Assembly: GCA_964616495.1 (NCBI GenBank)
Contig: CAZTRF010000001.1
Coordinates: forward strand, 1 to 64,000
Length of the DNA: 64,000 nt
Direction: 5' to 3'
DNA from: DAOSVX01 sp964616495
Lineage (GTDB): Bacteria; Bacillota_I; Bacilli_A; RF39; UBA660
Under the pieces are notes generated by a model that was not told the DNA's origin, made no database searches, and saw only the letters and a list, made by a program, of their open reading frames with translations. Position numbers and translations under genes: made by a program. Of the stretch, positions 60,413 through 64,000 are shown one piece after another; the first letter of the stretch is position 1; each line of letters begins with the position of its first letter.

Positions 60413-60441
60413 TTGACTAAATTAATAAAAGATACTAAAAT
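60413..60441 (+). promoter_or_regulatory. Promoter of hisS-aspS-gat operon
   Basis: TTGACT (60413-60418), 17 bases, TAAAAT (60436-60441). Confidence 0.65.
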
Positions 60442-60447
60442 ATAACT

Positions 60448-60596
60448 AGATTTCTATAAGAAAAGTTGACACCTTTTTATAAATTATAGAACGTAATAAA
60501 TGCGTTAAATTAGAAATAAGAGTACTTCGGTAAAGTAAGGTGGCACCGCGGGGTTATCCCGTCCTTACAATAAAAGTACTTTTTTTAATAGGAGGA
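60448..60596 (+). promoter_or_regulatory. Compact T-box-like leader of hisS
   Basis: The diagnostic T-box sequence AAGGTGGCACCGCGG (60537-60551) lies in an antiterminator-like stem GTAAGG...CCTTAC, followed by AAGTACTTTTTTT, whose partner AGAGTACTT lies upstream. A short 5' hairpin (TTCTATAA 60452-60459 / TTATAGAA 60484-60491) holds CAC, a His codon, at 60470-60472 in its loop region and may be a reduced specifier stem. The leader is shorter than typical T-boxes. Uncharged tRNA-His would promote read-through into hisS. The T-box motif is clear; the specifier assignment is inferred. Confidence 0.75.
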
Positions 60597-60602
60597 TTAA
60601 AT

Positions 60603-61847
60603 ATGTTAGCAAAACCAAAAGGAACTTACGATGTTTATGGAGAATATGGGAAAAAGGTCAAATTCATTGAAAATTATCTTGGATCTTTTATAGAGACTTA
60701 TAATTATGAATATGTTAGAACTCCCATATTTGAAAGCAGTGATTTATTTCATCGAAATATAGGAGAAACTACCGATATAGTTACCAAAGAAACCTACAAC
60801 TTTAAAGATCGAGGAGACAGAGATTTAACTCTTAGGCCAGAAGGAACAGCAGGAGTAGCTAGAATGATATTAGAAAACAAGCTATCATTAAGTATTCCAC
60901 TTCCTTTAAAATATTGGTATTATGGTCCTAACTATCGTTATGAAAGACCACAAAGCGGTCGATTTAGAGAATTTTATCAATTTGGAATAGAAACATATGG
61001 TAGTGTTGATCCGGCCATGGATGCAGAAATTATTAGTTTAGGATATCAACTATTTAATGGCTTAGGACTTGATAATGTTAAAGTATGTTTAAATACATTA
61101 GGTAATCAAAAATCTAGAGACATGTATCGTAGTGCTCTAATAGAATATTTTAAAGATAAATTAGGAAATTTATGTGAAGATTGCCAAGAAAGATATTTAA
61201 AAAATCCTTTAAGAATATTAGATTGTAAAGTAGATGCAGAGTCAGAAATAATTACGAATGCTCCTAAAACAGTTGATTATTTAGACGAAGAAAGTAAATT
61301 ATTTTTTGAAAAAATTAAAACTTATTTGGATGATTTAGACATTAACTATGAAATAGATACCAATATTGTTAGAGGTCTTGATTATTATACTCATACCATA
61401 TTTGAATATAAAGATGCATCAAATGTTACTATTGGTGGTGGTGGAAGATATGATAACCTATTGGAAAATATTGGAGGCCCTAGCACTCCAGCCATCGGAA
61501 TGGCCGTAGGTATTGAAAGATTAATTACTTCTTTAGAAGAAAATGATATTAACATTGATTTTAAATCCGATTTAGATTGCTTTATTATGTATGTTAATGA
61601 AGAAGAAAAAGAACAAGCGTTAGTCCTTTTACAAGAATTAAGATTAAATGGGTTTAAAACTGATATGGAATATACTGCTAGATCATTAAAAGCTCAGTTT
61701 AAACAAGGGGATAGATTTAATGCTAAATTATTTATTATTATAAATAGTGAGGATTTAAGTATGGTAACAGTTAAAGACACTGTTACTAAAGAAGAAACAA
61801 AAGTAAAATTAACCGAATTGGTTTCTTACTTAGATATGAATATATAG
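60603..61847 (+). CDS. hisS: Histidyl-tRNA synthetase
   Basis: Class II synthetase of 414 residues. AKPKGTYDVYG at the start, motif 2 WYYGPNYRYERPQSGRFREFYQFGIE, the HisA motif RGLDYYTHTIFEY and GGGGRYDNLLENIGG with a C-terminal anticodon-binding domain. ATG 60603 follows AGGAGG; the upstream in-frame extension is T-box sequence. aspS follows nine bases after its stop. Confidence 0.97.
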   Translation: MLAKPKGTYDVYGEYGKKVKFIENYLGSFIETYNYEYVRTPIFESSDLFHRNIGETTDIVTKETYNFKDRGDRDLTLRPEGTAGVARMILENKLSLSIPLPLKYWYYGPNYRYERPQSGRFREFYQFGIETYGSVDPAMDAEIISLGYQLFNGLGLDNVKVCLNTLGNQKSRDMYRSALIEYFKDKLGNLCEDCQERYLKNPLRILDCKVDAESEIITNAPKTVDYLDEESKLFFEKIKTYLDDLDINYEIDTNIVRGLDYYTHTIFEYKDASNVTIGGGGRYDNLLENIGGPSTPAIGMAVGIERLITSLEENDINIDFKSDLDCFIMYVNEEEKEQALVLLQELRLNGFKTDMEYTARSLKAQFKQGDRFNAKLFIIINSEDLSMVTVKDTVTKEETKVKLTELVSYLDMNI

Positions 61848-61855
61848 GAGGAAAT

Positions 61856-63607
61856 ATGAAAAAATATAAAAATGGTTTATTTACAGCAAAAGATATTAAT
61901 AAAGAGGTTGAACTTTTTGGGTGGGTTCATAAAGAAAGAAAATTAGGAGGAATGATTTTTATTCTTCTTAGAGATAAAAGTGGATTAGTTCAACTAGTAT
62001 TTAATGATCAAACTGATAAAAACATATTTAAAATAGCCGAAACTTTAAAAAATGAATATTGTATTAGAGTAGAAGGAAAAATTATTGCTCGTACTCCTGA
62101 CATGATTAATAAGACCATGCCAACAGGTAAAATAGAAGTTGAGGTTAAAAAATTAGAAATATTAAGTGAGAGCATTCCTCTTCCTTTTAACATTTTTGAA
62201 GAAACTGATGCCAATGAAAATATTGGCTTAAAATATCGTTATTTACAACTAAGAAAGCCTAAATATCAAGAAATATTAAAATTAAGACATAATGTATGTA
62301 GAGCTATTAGAGAGTATTTAGACAACGAATTTGTTGAAGTAGAAACACCTATTTTATGTAAAAGTACTCCTGAAGGAGCTAGAGATTACGTTGTACCATC
62401 TAGATTAAATAAAGGATCTTTTTATGCACTTCCTCAAAGCCCCCAAATATTTAAACAATTATTAATGGTTGGCGGATTAGAAAAATATTATCAAATAGCA
62501 AAATGTTTTAGAGATGAGGATTTAAGGGCCGACCGCCAACCGGAATTTACTCAAATAGATATTGAAATGAGCTTTGCTAATGAAGAAGACGTTTGGGAAA
62601 TGGCCGAAGGAATGTTAAAGCATGTTGTTAAAAAAATTAAAAATATTGAATTGCCAAAATTTCCAAGAATGAAATATGAAGAGGCTATGGAAAAATATGG
62701 CACTGATAAACCCGATACCCGTTTTGAACTATTATTAAATGACATAACCAATATTATAGATAAAACTAAAATGGAAATGTTCCAAAATATTATTGATAAT
62801 AATGGGATTATTAAATGCTTTGTAGTAAACGATGGAGCATCAAAATATAGTCGTAATGAATTAGACCATTTAACTACTTTTGTCAAAAACTTAGAAGCTA
62901 AAGGATTAATATGGCTAAAGTATGAAAATGATACATTTAATGGGTCAATTGTCAAAAACATTGAAGCCGAAAAATTAGAAGCTTTAAAAAATAAATTAAA
63001 TATTCAAAATGGAGATTTAATTTTAATGGTGGCTGATAAAAAGAAAATAGTTAATATGGCTCTAGGACAATTAAGAAATAAAATTGGTAAAGATTTAGGT
63101 CTAATAGATATAAATAAATTAAATTTTTTATGGATTACTGACTTCCCAATGTTTGAATATTCTGAAACTGAAAACAGATGGATGGCTGCTCATCACCCTT
63201 TCACAATGCCTAATGATGTAAAATTAATGAAAGATCCTGAACATTGTTATGCTCGTAGTTATGATATTGTCATTAATGGTTATGAGCTAGCTAGCGGAAG
63301 TGTAAGAATTCATGATTCTAAAATTCAATCAGAAGTATTTGATGCTTTAGGGATAAGTAAAGAAGAAGCTAAAAACAAATTTGGTTTCTTTGTAGAAGCC
63401 TTTACTTATGGAGCTCCTCCTCATGCTGGTATTGCTCCCGGAATTGATCGTTTAGTTATGATATTGGCTGGCACTGATAATATTAAAGATGTTATCGCTT
63501 TCCCAAAAACTCAAAGTGCTTCAGATTTAATGAATGAATGTCCTAATAGTATAAGTGAAAAACAATTAAAAGAATTAGGAATAAAGGTAATTAATAATGG
63601 AGAGTAA
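61856..63607 (+). CDS. aspS: Aspartyl-tRNA synthetase
   Basis: Bacterial-type AspRS of 583 residues: N-terminal OB-fold anticodon domain (ELFGWVHKERKLGGMIFILLRDKSG), class II motif 2 YYQIAKCFRDEDLRADRQPEFTQID, a GAD insertion domain (~280-420) and motif 3 GAPPHAGIAPGIDRLVM. gatC overlaps its last 11 bases. With GatCAB in the operon, this enzyme may be non-discriminating and also form Asp-tRNA-Asn; that cannot be read from the sequence. Confidence 0.97.
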   Translation: MKKYKNGLFTAKDINKEVELFGWVHKERKLGGMIFILLRDKSGLVQLVFNDQTDKNIFKIAETLKNEYCIRVEGKIIARTPDMINKTMPTGKIEVEVKKLEILSESIPLPFNIFEETDANENIGLKYRYLQLRKPKYQEILKLRHNVCRAIREYLDNEFVEVETPILCKSTPEGARDYVVPSRLNKGSFYALPQSPQIFKQLLMVGGLEKYYQIAKCFRDEDLRADRQPEFTQIDIEMSFANEEDVWEMAEGMLKHVVKKIKNIELPKFPRMKYEEAMEKYGTDKPDTRFELLLNDITNIIDKTKMEMFQNIIDNNGIIKCFVVNDGASKYSRNELDHLTTFVKNLEAKGLIWLKYENDTFNGSIVKNIEAEKLEALKNKLNIQNGDLILMVADKKKIVNMALGQLRNKIGKDLGLIDINKLNFLWITDFPMFEYSETENRWMAAHHPFTMPNDVKLMKDPEHCYARSYDIVINGYELASGSVRIHDSKIQSEVFDALGISKEEAKNKFGFFVEAFTYGAPPHAGIAPGIDRLVMILAGTDNIKDVIAFPKTQSASDLMNECPNSISEKQLKELGIKVINNGE

Positions 63608-63902
63608 GTTTACAAAGGAAAAAATCAATGATTTGGCAGATAAACTATTAATTGGCTTATCTCCTTTAGAAAATGATTTAGTTTTAAATGAATTTGAATT
63701 TATTAAAGAAGAAATGGATATCATTAATAATATTCCTAATATTAATAAAATTGAACCAATGACTCATCCTTTTCCAGTAGAAGTATCTCTTAGAGAAGAT
63801 ATACCATTAGAGAGTGAGACCATTAATAATATTCTAGCTAATTGTGATTTATATGATGAAAGAGAAATAGAAGTACCAAAGGTGGTGGGTAATGAAAATT
63901 AA
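63597..63902 (+). CDS. gatC: Asp/Glu-tRNA amidotransferase subunit C
   Basis: A 101-residue GatC, which stabilises GatAB in the transamidation of misacylated Glu-tRNA-Gln or Asp-tRNA-Asn. It shows the helical N-terminus (FTKEKINDLADKLLIGLSPLE) and the conserved NINKIEPMTHPFPVEVSLREDIP segment. It is coupled to aspS upstream and gatA downstream by overlaps. Confidence 0.9.
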   Translation: MESKFTKEKINDLADKLLIGLSPLENDLVLNEFEFIKEEMDIINNIPNINKIEPMTHPFPVEVSLREDIPLESETINNILANCDLYDEREIEVPKVVGNEN

Positions 63903-64000
63903 TATTTTAGAAACTCATAATTTATTAAAAGAAAATAAATTAAATAGTGGTACCTTAGTCAAAGAATCTTTAAATAAGGCTCATAAAAGCCAACTAAATG
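63892..64000 (+). CDS. gatA: Asp/Glu-tRNA amidotransferase subunit A, 5' end only
   Basis: First 36 codons (INILETHNLLKENKLNSGTL, then VKESLNKAHK), matching the helical N-terminus of GatA, the amidase subunit that generates ammonia from glutamine. It starts 11 bases before the gatC stop and runs off the window. Confidence 0.85.
   Translation, partial: MKINILETHNLLKENKLNSGTLVKESLNKAHKSQLN

Noticed and set aside
60466..60490. TTGACA before hisS as its promoter
   Set aside because: No -10 at 16-18 bases; it lies within the T-box 5' hairpin. The TTGACT/TAAAAT pair at 60413-60441 fits better.
1..64000. Prophage or integrative element
   Set aside because: No integrase, terminase, portal, capsid or conjugation genes; the only insertion evidence is the 98-bp repeat at lgt.

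Overview
The window is a contiguous stretch of AT-rich, low-GC Gram-positive chromosome from the Bacillota (Bacilli side). UGA is used as a stop in many genes (radC, mreD and the long RelA-type protein all end in TGA), so this is not a code-4 Mycoplasma. Small genomes with Tad-type genes, SpoIVFA/FB remnants, many glycine-rich surface proteins with YAYF/YAFF signal regions and cohesin/dockerin modules are seen in uncultured gut Bacilli such as the RF39-like lineages. That placement is an inference, not something the sequence proves. One 10-base N run (3749-3758) in radC marks a scaffold join.

The backbone follows the Bacillus subtilis order valS ... radC-mreC-mreD-spoIVFA-spoIVFB-rplU-prp-rpmA ... 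obg ... ruvA-ruvB ... queA ... tgt-(yrzE-like)-spoVB-like-comN-rel-dtd-hisS-aspS, with mreB, minCD, yajC and secDF absent from their usual places. Accessory blocks sit inside this backbone. (1) 7.4-26.6 kb, between rpmA and obg: an ABC-F protein; an apparent eight-gene operon (9159-17047) of a divergent tRNA-guanine transglycosylase, an Rmt/ArmA-type 16S rRNA methyltransferase, a sugar-type ABC importer, a PHP phosphoesterase and an APH-like kinase; a leader-ORF/terminator unit in front of a RelA/SpoT homologue; a peptidase E-like protein; an XRE regulator; a HAD-like/AMP-ligase fusion; a hybrid histidine kinase with an Hpt-receiver partner; and a decayed AAA/DUF4143 ATPase. (2) 29.7-33.7 kb: a Tad-type pilus motor/assembly set. 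(3) 34.1-36.6 kb: a glycine-rich surface-protein gene flanked by a 98-bp direct repeat that carries the 5' end of lgt. (4) 40.8-46.6 kb: a membrane-anchored cohesin protein and a 1548-residue dockerin protein. (5) 46.7-50.8 kb: a four-gene operon in which QueA is fused to an N-formylglutamate-amidohydrolase-like domain and is flanked by a second such protein, a GCS-fold amidoligase and a RimK-like ATP-grasp ligase. (6) a second glycine-rich surface protein just before the canonical tgt.

The two RelA/SpoT homologues look reciprocally decayed. The 474-residue protein at 17291 keeps the hydrolase HD...ED residues but has lost the synthetase Asp and Glu; the 715-residue protein at 57781 is the reverse. 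Translation functions dominate the right end: ComN, the ppGpp synthetase, Dtd, HisS (behind a compact T-box-like leader), AspS, GatC and the start of GatA. The strongest candidates for an undescribed system are the 9-17 kb TGT/Rmt/ABC/PHP/APH operon and the QueA-FGase/amidoligase/ATP-grasp operon; both touch 7-deazaguanine-type or RNA-guanine chemistry. No tRNA, rRNA, CRISPR array, prophage or transposase gene was recognised.
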